A stretch of DNA of 28,749 nt from DAISJD01 sp036821645 (GCA_036821645.1 DAISJD010000030.1:1-28749); one strand, 5' to 3'. Counted from the stretch's first letter, positions 1-8,375 are shown. Numbers and translations: made by a program. The notes: a model not told the origin generated them from the sequence alone.

Positions 1-339
1 GGTCCCGCACCCCAAAGCGGGCTTCCCGTAGCCCCGGGCGCCCCTCAAGGGCTGCCCCTGCCCAATGGCAACCGGTTCATCCCGATCGATACCAGCAAAC
101 AGGGGATCGCCAATCAACGGGCCGCGAGTGCCCAACATGGCAGTCTGCCGGTCGCCTTCACCCCCCCGTCCGGCACGATCAGCAACGCGGCCCACGGCCC
201 GGCACCGAGTGCGCCGATCGATTTTGCCGATCGGATGCGGCAGGGGCTGGATAAATATAACGCCCTCATCCAAAGCAGAACCGGCAATCGCCCGCCGGGG
301 TCCGCGCAATCCCCGCGCACCGTCGATCAAACCTCATAA
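1..339 (+). CDS. C-terminal fragment of an unrecognised proline-rich protein
   Basis: An open frame runs from the first base of the window to a TAA at 337-339 and gives 112 residues; the start lies outside the window. The fragment is rich in Pro, Ala, Gly, Ser and Gln, with a low-complexity beginning (GPAPQSGLPVAPGAPQG) and a more ordered end that includes DFADRMRQGLDKYNALIQSR, which could form a helix. I recognise no domain. The codons suit a GC-rich genome, and the frame ends 75 bp before a same-strand L,D-transpeptidase, so the two may be co-transcribed. The 109-aa frame starting at 65 is a shadow of this one in another phase. Function unknown; its reality as a gene end is moderately supported. 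Confidence 0.55.
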   Translation, partial: GPAPQSGLPVAPGAPQGLPLPNGNRFIPIDTSKQGIANQRAASAQHGSLPVAFTPPSGTISNAAHGPAPSAPIDFADRMRQGLDKYNALIQSRTGNRPPGSAQSPRTVDQTS

Positions 340-414
340 CGCCGCATCCCTTCAGCCGCATGCGCCGCTTAAAATCCGCGTGGGATTGGTTTAGGATCGG
401 GCCAAACGGGACGG

Positions 415-942
415 GTGGCTAAAACCATGGATCTGGTCGTTACGGATGCGCAGGGGTGCCGGTTGGCCGACCGGGTCGTGCCGGTCGCTTTGGGGCGTGG
501 CGGCATTGGCGATAAAATCGCAGAAGGCGACGGTATCACGCCCGTGGGCCGGTGGCTGTGCCGCGGCCTCTTCTATCGGCCCGATCGCATTGAGCGGCCA
601 GAAACGCAATTGCCCGCCATCGCCCTGCGCCCCGATGACGGATGGTGTGACGACCCCGACGATCGCGCCTATAACCGGCGGGTGATCCGCCCCTATCCCG
701 CCCGCCATGAGGCCTTGTGGCGGGACGACCGGGTCTATGATCTGATCGTGCCCCTCGGTTTCAACGATCGGGCCACAATCCCCCATCTCGGCAGTGCCAT
801 CTTCCTCCATCTGGCCCACGACGATTACCGCCCGACGGCGGGATGCATTGCCCTAGGGCTCGGCGATATGCTGGCATTTCTGGCCGATGCCGATTGCACG
901 TCCCGGATCGTCGTCATGCCGCCGGATCGGCCTCGGCCCTGA
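415..942 (+). CDS. L,D-transpeptidase (YkuD-type catalytic domain) family protein
   Basis: A 175-aa protein of the small YkuD/ErfK-like family (COG3786 type). The signature is in the C-terminal half: GSAIFLHLAHDDYRPTAGC places the conserved His at about residue 132 and the nucleophile Cys at about 144 in a T-A-G-C-I-A context. Members of the wider family cross-link peptidoglycan stem peptides or attach proteins to them; the exact substrate of this subgroup is not settled. No signal peptide is visible, so export is unclear. The start may be GTG at 415 or ATG at 427; both follow a GGGACGG-like stretch. Its 3' end overlaps the convergent yggS gene by 29 bp. Confidence 0.85.
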   Translation: MAKTMDLVVTDAQGCRLADRVVPVALGRGGIGDKIAEGDGITPVGRWLCRGLFYRPDRIERPETQLPAIALRPDDGWCDDPDDRAYNRRVIRPYPARHEALWRDDRVYDLIVPLGFNDRATIPHLGSAIFLHLAHDDYRPTAGCIALGLGDMLAFLADADCTSRIVVMPPDRPRP

Positions 943-1615
943 CCCGATCGCCGAAAATTGCCGATCCGATCCGAACATGGGTCGCCCCTTGTTGGATCGC
1001 CAAACGATAATCGCCGCTCATCCCCATGCTGAGCGCGCGCAACCCATGACGAAGCGCCATTGCCTTTAGAAACGCGAAATGCAGGGCGGGCTCGTCCTCG
1101 ACCGGGGGGATGCACATGAGACCGACGACCGGCAAGCCCAGACGATCGCGACAGGTCGCGATAAAATCATCCGCCTCGTGGGGCAAGATCCCCGCTTTTT
1201 GCGGTTCGGCACCGGTATTCACCTGAATGAAGCAGGATTTGAGCCGCACGCCCGGTTGCCGCCATGCCTGGGCTAGGCTTTCGGCCAATTTCAACCGATC
1301 GACCGTTTCGATCACCTCGAAAGTGCGCACGGCATCCGCCACTTTATTGGTTTGCAACGGTCCGATGAGATGCAGCACCAGATCGGGTAGAGATGCGCGC
1401 AGCGGATCGAATTTCTGCAGCCCCTCTTGGACCCGATTTTCGCCGAAAACCCGCTGTCCCGCCGCATAGGCGGCCAGAACGTCGGATTGCGGTTTCGTTT
1501 TGCTGACCGCCACGAGGGTAACGGCACCGGACGGGCGATCGAATGCCGCCTCGGCGGCGGCAATCTCGTCCCGAACCGCGCCAAGACGGCTGGCAATCTC
1601 ATCGGACCCGTGCAT
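914..1615 (-). CDS. yggS: YggS/PLPBP family pyridoxal phosphate homeostasis protein
   Basis: A 233-aa fold-type III PLP-binding protein with no known catalytic activity that maintains vitamin B6 and amino acid balance. AVSKTK near residues 36-41 holds the Schiff-base lysine (K39). GENRVQE, the MGMSGDY segment and the closing GATHVRIGSAIFG are standard family motifs. The frame is open to 1810, but ATG at 1615 is chosen because it gives the normal length and forms a TGATG overlap with the cysNC stop, implying translational coupling. The 65 upstream residues are only the shadow of cysNC. Its end overlaps the convergent transpeptidase gene by 29 bp. Confidence 0.93.
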   Translation of the reverse strand: MHGSDEIASRLGAVRDEIAAAEAAFDRPSGAVTLVAVSKTKPQSDVLAAYAAGQRVFGENRVQEGLQKFDPLRASLPDLVLHLIGPLQTNKVADAVRTFEVIETVDRLKLAESLAQAWRQPGVRLKSCFIQVNTGAEPQKAGILPHEADDFIATCRDRLGLPVVGLMCIPPVEDEPALHFAFLKAMALRHGLRALSMGMSGDYRLAIQQGATHVRIGSAIFGDRVRAEADPAA

Positions 1616-3576
1616 CAATGACCCCGTGGGAACGTCGCTTCGATATAGGCCACCAGGGCCTCGACGCTTTCTTCCACAGTCTGGGCCTCGGTGTCGATGG
1701 TTAATTGCGCCACGAGCGGCGGCTCGTAGGGGGCGGAAATGCCGGTGAATTGCGGAATTTCCCCGGCACGCGCCTTGCGATAAAGCCCCTTGGGATCGCG
1801 GGCCTCGCACGCTTCGACGTCGGCCTTCACATAGATTTCGTGAAACCGCTGGTCGCCTTCTGCGCCCAACAAATTATGCATGGCCTGCCGCGCCCGATCC
1901 CGGTCGGCCCGATAGGGCGAGATGAAGGCCGACAGAACGATCATCCCGGCATCGGCAAAAAGGGCCGCAACCTCGCCCACCCGACGGATGTTTTCCGCCC
2001 GATCGTCGGGGGAAAACCCAAGATCCCGGGTCAGGCCCCGGCGGACATTATCCCCGTCCAACAGATAGACCTGATAACCGCGTTGGAACAAGCGATGTTC
2101 GACGGCCACCGCCAAGGTGGATTTCCCGGCCCCGGACAAGCCGGTAAACCATAAAACACCGCCCTGGTGCCCATTGCGGGCATGCCGCATGACACCGGTC
2201 GTCCGGGTTTCGACGCTATGGATATTGGTTGATTTGTGCGTCATCAACCGGCGTTGATCGGGATAGCCGGTCATGTCGATCCAACCGCCCGCCACCACGT
2301 CATATCCGTCGAGCAGGACGAAGCGCCCTGTCACCGGCAAGTCCGCATGATTATCGAGGGCGACGAGCCCGCGGGCGCGCAGAACCACATCGGCGACGCT
2401 ATCGGGGGGCACAGGGTGGTCGTGGCCCCCACCCGCAGCGTCCAGCGTCTCAAGTGTGGCGGAATCGATCACCCGTTCGATGCGTTCGACATCGACCGGA
2501 AATTCTTGCGTCGCGAGTTTCAGGCGCAGGCGCGCATTCGGCTGCAAAGGGTGCCCCGCCAGCCAGAAGATCCGCGCATGGACGACCGAACTCAACATCG
2601 GGGCATCGTCGACCAGACTGGCGATTTCACCCCGTTCCAGGAAAATCTGCGGGTCGAGGGTGATCCCGATGCTTTCCCCGGCGGAGGCCGTGCGTTTTTC
2701 CGGCCCCTTGCCGCCCCATGCCTCGAAACTGACGACCTTGGCCGTCTTGTTCGAGGGGGAAAAGATCAGGCGATCGCCGACAGACAGACGCCCGGTCTCG
2801 ATCCGCCCGGCGATGATCCGACGATCGTCGAATTTATAAACGTCCTGCACCGGAAATCTGAGAGCCGCCGCACTGTCGGCCTCGTGGCCGCGCACTTGAT
2901 CCATCGCCTCGACGATGGTCGGCCCCGAATACCACGGCATTTCCGCCGAACGCAGGGCGAGATTGCCGCCCTCGCGCGCTGCAACCGGCACGATGGCGGC
3001 GGGGTCGATCCCGGCATCGCGAAAGAAGGTGCGGATCTCTTGCGCAATCGCCTCGAACCGGTCTGCGGCATAGCCGACCAGATCCATCTTGCTGACCGCG
3101 ACGATCACATGGCGCAGACCCAGCAAGCTCAATAAAAACGCATGACGGCGCGATTGTTCCTGCAACCCATCGACCGCATCGATCACCAGCAGACCCGCAT
3201 CGCTCGCCGCCGCCCCCGTCACCATATTGCGCAGAAACTCCCGGTGGCCCGGCGCGTCCAGCAGCAGATAGGGGCGGCGCAAAGTGGAAATCCAGATATA
3301 GCTGACATCGATGGTGATGCCTTGGTCCCGTTCGGCGCGCAGGGCATCGGTGACGAAGGCCCACTCGAACGGCATGCCCCGCTTGGTCGAGGAGGCCGCC
3401 AGGGCTTCCACCTTGCCGGTCGGCAAAGCCCCGACATCATGGAGCAGCCGTCCGATCAGGGTGGATTTCCCGTGATCCACATGGCCGACGACGACGATGC
3501 GGATGGGGGTGTCGTGGCGGGACCCCGGCTTTGCCTGGGAATCGCCCAGCCCTTGCAGCGTGTGTTGATCTTGCAT
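1615..3576 (-). CDS. cysNC: Bifunctional sulfate adenylyltransferase GTPase subunit / APS kinase (CysNC)
   Basis: A 653-aa fusion. The N-terminal part is the CysN GTPase that drives ATP sulfurylase: GHVDHGKS (G1, near residues 31-38), DAPGHREF (G3, near 108-115) and SKMDL (G4, near 162-166), followed by EF-Tu-like beta-barrel domains. The C-terminal part from about residue 470 is APS kinase (CysC) with Walker A TGLSGAGKST near 478-487. Together with CysD it turns sulfate and ATP into PAPS. The frame has GTG at 3579 and ATG at 3576; ATG is preferred because it forms TGATG with the cysD stop and lies 7 nt after AAGGAC. Its own stop overlaps the yggS start. Length is normal for CysNC. Confidence 0.96.
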   Translation of the reverse strand: MQDQHTLQGLGDSQAKPGSRHDTPIRIVVVGHVDHGKSTLIGRLLHDVGALPTGKVEALAASSTKRGMPFEWAFVTDALRAERDQGITIDVSYIWISTLRRPYLLLDAPGHREFLRNMVTGAAASDAGLLVIDAVDGLQEQSRRHAFLLSLLGLRHVIVAVSKMDLVGYAADRFEAIAQEIRTFFRDAGIDPAAIVPVAAREGGNLALRSAEMPWYSGPTIVEAMDQVRGHEADSAAALRFPVQDVYKFDDRRIIAGRIETGRLSVGDRLIFSPSNKTAKVVSFEAWGGKGPEKRTASAGESIGITLDPQIFLERGEIASLVDDAPMLSSVVHARIFWLAGHPLQPNARLRLKLATQEFPVDVERIERVIDSATLETLDAAGGGHDHPVPPDSVADVVLRARGLVALDNHADLPVTGRFVLLDGYDVVAGGWIDMTGYPDQRRLMTHKSTNIHSVETRTTGVMRHARNGHQGGVLWFTGLSGAGKSTLAVAVEHRLFQRGYQVYLLDGDNVRRGLTRDLGFSPDDRAENIRRVGEVAALFADAGMIVLSAFISPYRADRDRARQAMHNLLGAEGDQRFHEIYVKADVEACEARDPKGLYRKARAGEIPQFTGISAPYEPPLVAQLTIDTEAQTVEESVEALVAYIEATFPRGH

Positions 3577-4376
3577 CACATATGTCCTTCCGCACGCAGG
3601 CGTTCAAACGCATCTTCGGCTTCTTGGTCTTGTGCGCGCCCCGCCCGTTCGGGGATGCGGGTTTCCATCAGTTCCGCAATAATCTCAGGAATGGTGGATG
3701 CCGTGCTGGCGACGGTGCCGGTACAGGGGGCACATCCGAGCGAGCGATAGCGCCTGCCGTCGCGGGCAAAGTATAAATCGACGATCGGGATCCCCTCCCG
3801 CTCGATATACCGCCACACGTCAAGTTCGGTCCAATGCAGCAAGGGATGGACCCGAACATGGGTGCCGGGTGGAAAATCCGTCATGTATTGATCGAACAAT
3901 TCCGGCGGTTGATGACGGGAATCATATTTGCCGTCGGTGGCGCGGGGGCTGAAAACCCGTTCCTTGGCGCGCGTGCCTTCTTCATCGCGCCGAATACCGG
4001 CAATGATCCCGGTAAACCCATGCCGTTCGATCGTCTGGTTTAGGGCATTGGTCTTAAGCGCCGTGCAACAGGTGATCCGGCCGCGCGTATGGTTCATCCC
4101 ATCGGCAATCGCCGCCTCGTTGGTGCCGACGATCAGATTGAGATTCCAATCGACGGCGAATCGATCGCGAAAGGCAATCATTTCCGGTGGTTCATACGTC
4201 GTGTCGATATGAATGACCGGAAACGGGACATGCCCGAAAAAAGCCTTTCGGGCCAACCATAACACAACCTGACTATCCTTGCCGAAGGACCACAGCATGC
4301 CGAGCTTGTCCATTTTAAAAAAGGACTCTCTCAAAATATAGATGCTGCGCGCTTCGAGACTGTCCAAATGATCCAT
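3576..4376 (-). CDS. cysD: Sulfate adenylyltransferase subunit 2 (CysD)
   Basis: A 266-aa member of the adenylyl-transferring PP-loop ATPase family. The N-terminus MDHLDSLEARSIYILRE and the PP-loop SFGKDS (near residues 30-35) are typical of CysD; E. coli has SIGKDS there. RRDEEGTRAKER and GCAPCTGT are further family hallmarks. It forms the ATP sulfurylase heterodimer with CysN and makes adenosine 5'-phosphosulfate. ATG at 4376 follows AGAGGT at a short distance. The stop overlaps the cysNC start (TGATG). The same-strand upstream neighbour, 251 bp away, is a sulfotransferase; no terminator is seen between them, so a common transcript is possible. Confidence 0.96.
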   Translation of the reverse strand: MDHLDSLEARSIYILRESFFKMDKLGMLWSFGKDSQVVLWLARKAFFGHVPFPVIHIDTTYEPPEMIAFRDRFAVDWNLNLIVGTNEAAIADGMNHTRGRITCCTALKTNALNQTIERHGFTGIIAGIRRDEEGTRAKERVFSPRATDGKYDSRHQPPELFDQYMTDFPPGTHVRVHPLLHWTELDVWRYIEREGIPIVDLYFARDGRRYRSLGCAPCTGTVASTASTIPEIIAELMETRIPERAGRAQDQEAEDAFERLRAEGHM

Positions 4377-4627
4377 GATGACCTCTGTCGGCTTCGGCGG
4401 ATTACGGCCTTTGATCTTGGGAAGTGGGCGATGGTCTGCGGACCGTAAAATCGCGATCTTGGCCTCACTGGGGTGGCTGGGGGGGATCGACGCGAATCAA
4501 TAATGCCCCGATTGCTCGCCTTTTGATTGATGCTCTGATTATTCCACGGAAACGCGCATAAATGTAACTCTAAATAGATAGATTTTTATAATTACACTCA
4601 ATTACTATACTCTTGCGTGCAAAACCA
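4377..4627 (-). promoter_or_regulatory. cysD upstream region with AT-rich segment, possible promoter
   Basis: The 251-bp space between the sulfotransferase stop and the cysD start is GC-rich next to cysD and AT-rich from about 4540 to 4625. On the minus strand a TTGAGT (4601-4596) and a TATTTA (4576-4571) could serve as -35 and -10, but the 19-bp spacer is long. There is no rho-independent terminator behind the sulfotransferase. A short stem GGTC-CGCA-GACC lies near 4433-4444. I recognise no sulfur or SAM riboswitch. Confidence 0.25.
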
Positions 4628-5458
4628 TCATGATAAATAGCCAAAACGATGCATTTGTTCGGCGTGATCGTGCTTAATTCTATTAATCTGATCAATAGTC
4701 AGGAGTTTTTTCCATTGTCCCGATTTGCCCTCGCGAAAGAACGAGGCCGTCGCCGTCTTAGGGCGTTCAATAAAGCCTTTGCGTTTTTCCTGTGCCTGCA
4801 ACACTTTGAAAGAGCTCAACTTTATTGCCTTTTCCAAGCGGTCGCGCGGCGGTTTTAAACCTAGAAATTGCGCGACCTGACCAAATGTCTTCAGGGGCGA
4901 ATCGAGCATATCTTCGTATCGTATCACCAGTAATTGCGGACTCGGCGTATGGGTCCATGATTTCACATGGAGCGACCAACTGCCCAATCGTTCATAAACA
5001 TTGATATCGTCACCGACGGTGCAGGTGCCCTCTTGGGACATGATCTCGATCGTCTCGTCGATGGTTTTGCCCATATGATGACTGAAAGAAATCACGACAT
5101 CCAAAGGATTGCGCACAACATAAATAGCGCCCGCCGTGACTGACTGGGTGATGAGTTCCGCGCCCTCATCCTCGACCAAGGCGTTATGGGTTTTCACGAA
5201 AATACTGTCGGGATGCGCCTTCGTCATCGCCTGATGCACCTGGGGTCGCATCCGGCGGACCTCGTCCATCGTGTATTGCGAGGCGGGGCGGGGGTCCAGC
5301 AACTTATACCAATGGGCCTGGGCATCGCCCAAGGTAAAGTTCGATAAGGTATTGATATCGTAGGATTCGGTGGGATTGCGCAGCAAATTATGCAGATAGG
5401 AACGCAGCCACGTATTGCCCGACTTCGGAAACGACGCCAACCAAATAATTCCGCCCAT
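4628..5458 (-). CDS. PAPS-dependent sulfotransferase domain protein
   Basis: A 276-aa cytosolic-type sulfotransferase (Sulfotransfer_1). FPKSGNTWLRSYL (residues 10-22) is the 5'-phosphosulfate loop. VKTHN (88-92) carries the probable catalytic His91. VVRNPLDVVISFSHH (114-128) is the 3'-phosphate motif with Arg116 and Ser124. FREGKSGQWK (241-250) corresponds to the RKGxxGxWK motif of SULT enzymes. It should move sulfuryl from PAPS to a hydroxyl or amine acceptor; the acceptor cannot be read from sequence. No signal peptide or membrane segment is seen. It is followed on the same strand by cysD and cysNC, the PAPS-making genes, so donor supply and use are adjacent. The start codon has only a weak GCGGAT upstream. 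Confidence 0.9.
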   Translation of the reverse strand: MGGIIWLASFPKSGNTWLRSYLHNLLRNPTESYDINTLSNFTLGDAQAHWYKLLDPRPASQYTMDEVRRMRPQVHQAMTKAHPDSIFVKTHNALVEDEGAELITQSVTAGAIYVVRNPLDVVISFSHHMGKTIDETIEIMSQEGTCTVGDDINVYERLGSWSLHVKSWTHTPSPQLLVIRYEDMLDSPLKTFGQVAQFLGLKPPRDRLEKAIKLSSFKVLQAQEKRKGFIERPKTATASFFREGKSGQWKKLLTIDQINRIKHDHAEQMHRFGYLS

Positions 5459-5606
5459 CGATCATCCGCTTTCAAACCCAAAGATTATGTCTTGATCCTA
5501 GCTTAGCGCGATCCGGATGACAATATATTGGATGGCCCGTTAATGGTACATCCTGCAAGTCTGCCTCATACCAGACGCAAGGATCGGGGCCGGACGCCCG
5601 GACCAT

Positions 5607-5641
5607 AAAAAAAGGGAGGATGGTTTCCCATCCCCCCTTTT
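5607..5641 (-). terminator. Rho-independent terminator of the porin gene
   Basis: On the minus strand, just after the porin stop, GGGGGGATGG, loop GAAA and CCATCCTCCC form a 10-bp stem with one G-U pair, followed by seven T. Flanking A4/T4 extend the stem. It separates porin mRNA from the downstream sulfotransferase. Confidence 0.9.
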
Positions 5642-5661
5642 CAATCTTTCGAGGCCGCCGA

Positions 5662-7008
5662 TTAGAAACGGATGGCCGTACCGAACACCAACACGACGCC
5701 CGTGTAGCTGCGCGCGAACGGGTTGTTATTGGCAGGCACGCCAGCCGTCCCCGTACCACCGGTGTTCGAACCAATGGTCGAGGGTGTCGAATTCTTCGGC
5801 AGCGGAACATAGTTGCCTTGCGGGTCGTAATTGTTGAGCTGAACGCCGCCCAACAGATTGACACCCGGACCGACCAGATAGTTGGCGCCGGCAAACACGA
5901 TGTTATTGATCGCCGAACGCTTCGGATTGGCCGGATCGACCACACCTTCGTAATCGCCGCGCGAGTACGAGATACCCGTGGTCAGAGGACCGACGGTGTA
6001 GGTGATACCGATATCGGAGATTTTATTGTTGATATCGTTCGTCTTGACCTTGGCGAAGGCACCACCGGCGGCGGTTGCCAAACCAGCCGCACCAAAACTT
6101 GTGAAGCCGCCGAATTCGCCATGGGCCGAATATTCATAGGCACCACCGATCTTGAACGCCCCATAGGTGACGGTCAAACCGGCGTTATAGATGAACGGGT
6201 CGGCATCGTTGATACCGACAACCGTCGTCGCCCGCACGGCGGATGCCCCGGAGAAACCGGCACCGGTGCTGATCTTCACATCGCCGATCGCTGCATCGTA
6301 CGACGCCGCAACCGAGTAGAAGTTGCGCGCGAAATTGAGGTTCAGGTTGCCCGTGTTACCGCCGCCATTCGGGAAGGCTTCGGCGCGGTTGCCGCCGACC
6401 CGATGACCCTTTTGGAAATCAGGGGCATAGGAGAAGGCCAGTTGGAAACCGTTGATGGTCGGGCTGTAATAGGCGATCTTGGTGGCGCGACCGTCGAAAT
6501 TCGCCGCCGTGGCATTGGTGCCGATCGGGGAATTGTTGAAGGTCACGTTTTGGGTGTTCGACCCGAAGAAGGAGTCGCCGCAATTGCAAACCTGCGGGGC
6601 GGTATAGCCCTTGTCGCGGCGCACGTCGCTCACGTCACCGAAGCGGAAGGTCCCGAAGGCATCGCCCTTGAGGTAGAGGTAATCGTCCTTGAACGTATCG
6701 TTCGTGAAGGCTGCACCGCCGCCACGGGTATTTTCGCCGCGCAAGCGGAAGTACACACCGGCAGTCAGGCCGTTTTCGAACTTCGACTCACCGGAAATGC
6801 GGATGAGGAAATCTTCCTGGGCGCTGTCGGCGGCGCGCTTGAAGCCGGCTTGGCCGGGTTGATTGTTGTCTTGCAGCATGATGCCGTAACCGAATTGGAA
6901 GGCACCGCCGACGGTCAACTTAATCGGCTGATCTTTTTCAGCAGCATGGGCGGCAGTCACAAGGCCCATCGCGATTAAGGCCGTCGTGCTCAACAGAATT
7001 TTTTTCAT
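5662..7008 (-). CDS. Outer-membrane general porin
   Basis: A 448-aa beta-barrel porin of the Gram-negative porin superfamily. MKKILLSTTALIAMGLVTA begins a clear Sec signal peptide with probable cleavage after AHA (near residue 23). The mature chain alternates short amphipathic strands with Gly/Asn-rich loops (for example KLTVGGAFQFGYGIM, GLTAGVYFRLRG) and ends in Phe (GTAIRF), the outer-membrane assembly signal. It likely forms a trimeric diffusion pore; selectivity cannot be told. The frame is open to 7107, but ATG at 7008 is chosen for the signal peptide and the strong GAGGAGG five bases upstream. It has a strong terminator and is probably a single-gene unit. Two long plus-strand frames inside it are shadows. 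Confidence 0.93.
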   Translation of the reverse strand: MKKILLSTTALIAMGLVTAAHAAEKDQPIKLTVGGAFQFGYGIMLQDNNQPGQAGFKRAADSAQEDFLIRISGESKFENGLTAGVYFRLRGENTRGGGAAFTNDTFKDDYLYLKGDAFGTFRFGDVSDVRRDKGYTAPQVCNCGDSFFGSNTQNVTFNNSPIGTNATAANFDGRATKIAYYSPTINGFQLAFSYAPDFQKGHRVGGNRAEAFPNGGGNTGNLNLNFARNFYSVAASYDAAIGDVKISTGAGFSGASAVRATTVVGINDADPFIYNAGLTVTYGAFKIGGAYEYSAHGEFGGFTSFGAAGLATAAGGAFAKVKTNDINNKISDIGITYTVGPLTTGISYSRGDYEGVVDPANPKRSAINNIVFAGANYLVGPGVNLLGGVQLNNYDPQGNYVPLPKNSTPSTIGSNTGGTGTAGVPANNNPFARSYTGVVLVFGTAIRF

Positions 7009-7609
7009 CAATTCCTCCTCGAGAATACCCAATAAATTCTGCACCAAGACCGTTTCCCAGAACCCTTGCGGTATCCTATAGAGAACGGTGATTTGGCCGA
7101 CACCCATCCACCCAGGTCAACGCGAATGCCGAGCGACAAATCCAAATTCCTGCTTGGACCTTACGTCTCCTAAGAATTGGGTCAAGCACTATGACGCAAA
7201 ATTGCTCACCCTTTCCCATGACTGTTGCCAAGACACCACATTCAGCATAAGGGCAGGGAAAAAATGTTCTTATTTCTGTAATAGTTGCTTGGATCAACCA
7301 TTTGATTTGCGTTTCATTGCGGCCTGAATCCGAGATTCGTGTTTGAGTATTTTGGTTTATGAAAAATTTATGAATCAAGAACCGCTTAATAACACATAGT
7401 AACGCATCATGCGGCCTTGGCGATTCTTCTAGCCGCTCTTGCATCGCCGTTGAAATTTCATCATCGTCACCGGATCCGTCTTTCAAGATCGGCCGTAACA
7501 TGATAGAAAGTGCCACGGGATCGTTTATACGGCACCTCATGCGGATATTATATACCGAATACATGGGTTATGTGCCGACATACTGATGATGCGGGTTTCG
7601 AGGAAAATG
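7009..7609. other. 600-bp intergenic region between porin and DUF3576 lipoprotein
   Basis: This divergent gap must hold promoters for the porin (minus) and probably for the lipoprotein (plus). It is more AT-rich than its surroundings, especially near 7330-7390. A minus-strand open frame of 162 codons (7076-7564) spans most of it, but it has no good ribosome-binding site, an unlikely composition and no recognised domain. I find no tRNA, terminator or convincing long repeat. A small regulatory RNA is possible but not shown. Confidence 0.4.
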
Positions 7610-8149
7610 ATGGCCAATCGGTTTTGCGCTTTGTTTGTGGTTTTCGGCTGTGCGGCTTTGGTCGCCGGGTGTGGGAGCATCACGCCGAGTGAAACCTCGC
7701 ATTATAACCCCGCCATCGATGTTAGGCCCGATGCCGACACTGGCGACAGCGTGTTCGGCGAAGGTGGCCTTTCCTTCTTCGGCGGCAGTTCCAAGCGCCA
7801 AGATTCGGCCCCGGCTGGGATTGGTGTCAATGCCTTCTTGTTCCGGGGCTCTCTCGAAACCATCGCCTTCATGCCGATCACCTCGGCCGATCCGTTCGGC
7901 GGCGTCATTCTCACCGATTGGTATGCCCCGGCGGAAACCCCGAACGAACGATTCAAGGTCAATATCTTCATTCTGGACCGCCAATTGCGCGCCGACGGGA
8001 TCAAGGCGACCGTCTTCCGTCAAACCGGTGGCGAGGGCCATTGGGTCGACGCCCCGGTCGATGTCAAAACGGCGGCCAATCTCGAAAACAGCATCCTGAC
8101 CCGCGCCCGTCAGCTACGCATTACCTCGCAGCAAGCCGCCCAACAATAA
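7610..8149 (+). CDS. DUF3576 family lipoprotein
   Basis: A 179-aa predicted lipoprotein: a short hydrophobic segment ends in the lipobox LVAGC with Cys21 (counting from ATG 7610). The body has GIGVNAFLFRGSLETIAFMP, FGGVILTDWY and RQLRADGIKATVFRQ, the pattern of DUF3576, a family commonly found just before leuS in alphaproteobacteria. Function is unknown; location is probably the periplasmic face of a membrane. The frame also has ATG at 7586 and 7607. 7610 is preferred because GAGG lies six bases before it, whereas 7586 has no visible ribosome-binding site. A strong terminator follows, so leuS needs its own promoter. Confidence 0.88.
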   Translation: MANRFCALFVVFGCAALVAGCGSITPSETSHYNPAIDVRPDADTGDSVFGEGGLSFFGGSSKRQDSAPAGIGVNAFLFRGSLETIAFMPITSADPFGGVILTDWYAPAETPNERFKVNIFILDRQLRADGIKATVFRQTGGEGHWVDAPVDVKTAANLENSILTRARQLRITSQQAAQQ

Positions 8150-8174
8150 CCCTGGCTGAGACTGCTTTGATCGG

Positions 8175-8205
8175 AGGGGAAAACAGTCTGTTTTCCCCTT
8201 TTTTT
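8175..8205 (+). terminator. Rho-independent terminator after the DUF3576 gene
   Basis: GGGGAAAAC (8176-8184), loop AGTCT and GTTTTCCCC (8190-8198) form a perfect stem, extended by A8175-T8199, followed by a run of seven T. It lies 26 bp after the stop codon. Confidence 0.93.
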
Positions 8206-8375
8206 ATGCGCGCCGATTCTGGGCAAAGTCTACCCCGCACCCAAAGAGATGCTGCACCGGCGCAGAAGTGACCTGATCCAATCGGATCTAGTTTATCGAT
8301 AAGCGACGCGGTATAGCACCAAGAGACCCGATTGCAGGGGACGCATCCTTGGGACGTCACGAAGGACACTGAAAC

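Noticed and set aside
1616..1810. Upstream extension of yggS by 65 codons
   Set aside because: It overlaps the cysNC coding end, has no YggS similarity and would break the TGATG junction.
2236..3135. 299-codon plus-strand frame opposite cysNC
   Set aside because: Antisense shadow of an unmistakable CysNC.
4377..4627. Sulfur or SAM riboswitch before cysD
   Set aside because: No recognised SAM or other riboswitch core; only short stems are present.
5620..6978. 452-codon plus-strand frame opposite the porin
   Set aside because: It is the antisense shadow of a clear porin with signal peptide and terminal Phe; its Arg/Gly/Val/Ile-rich product has no domain.
7076..7564. 162-codon minus-strand frame in the porin-lipoprotein gap
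   Set aside because: No ribosome-binding site, no recognised domain, composition unlike neighbouring genes, and it runs into the porin leader. Kept only as part of the gap description.
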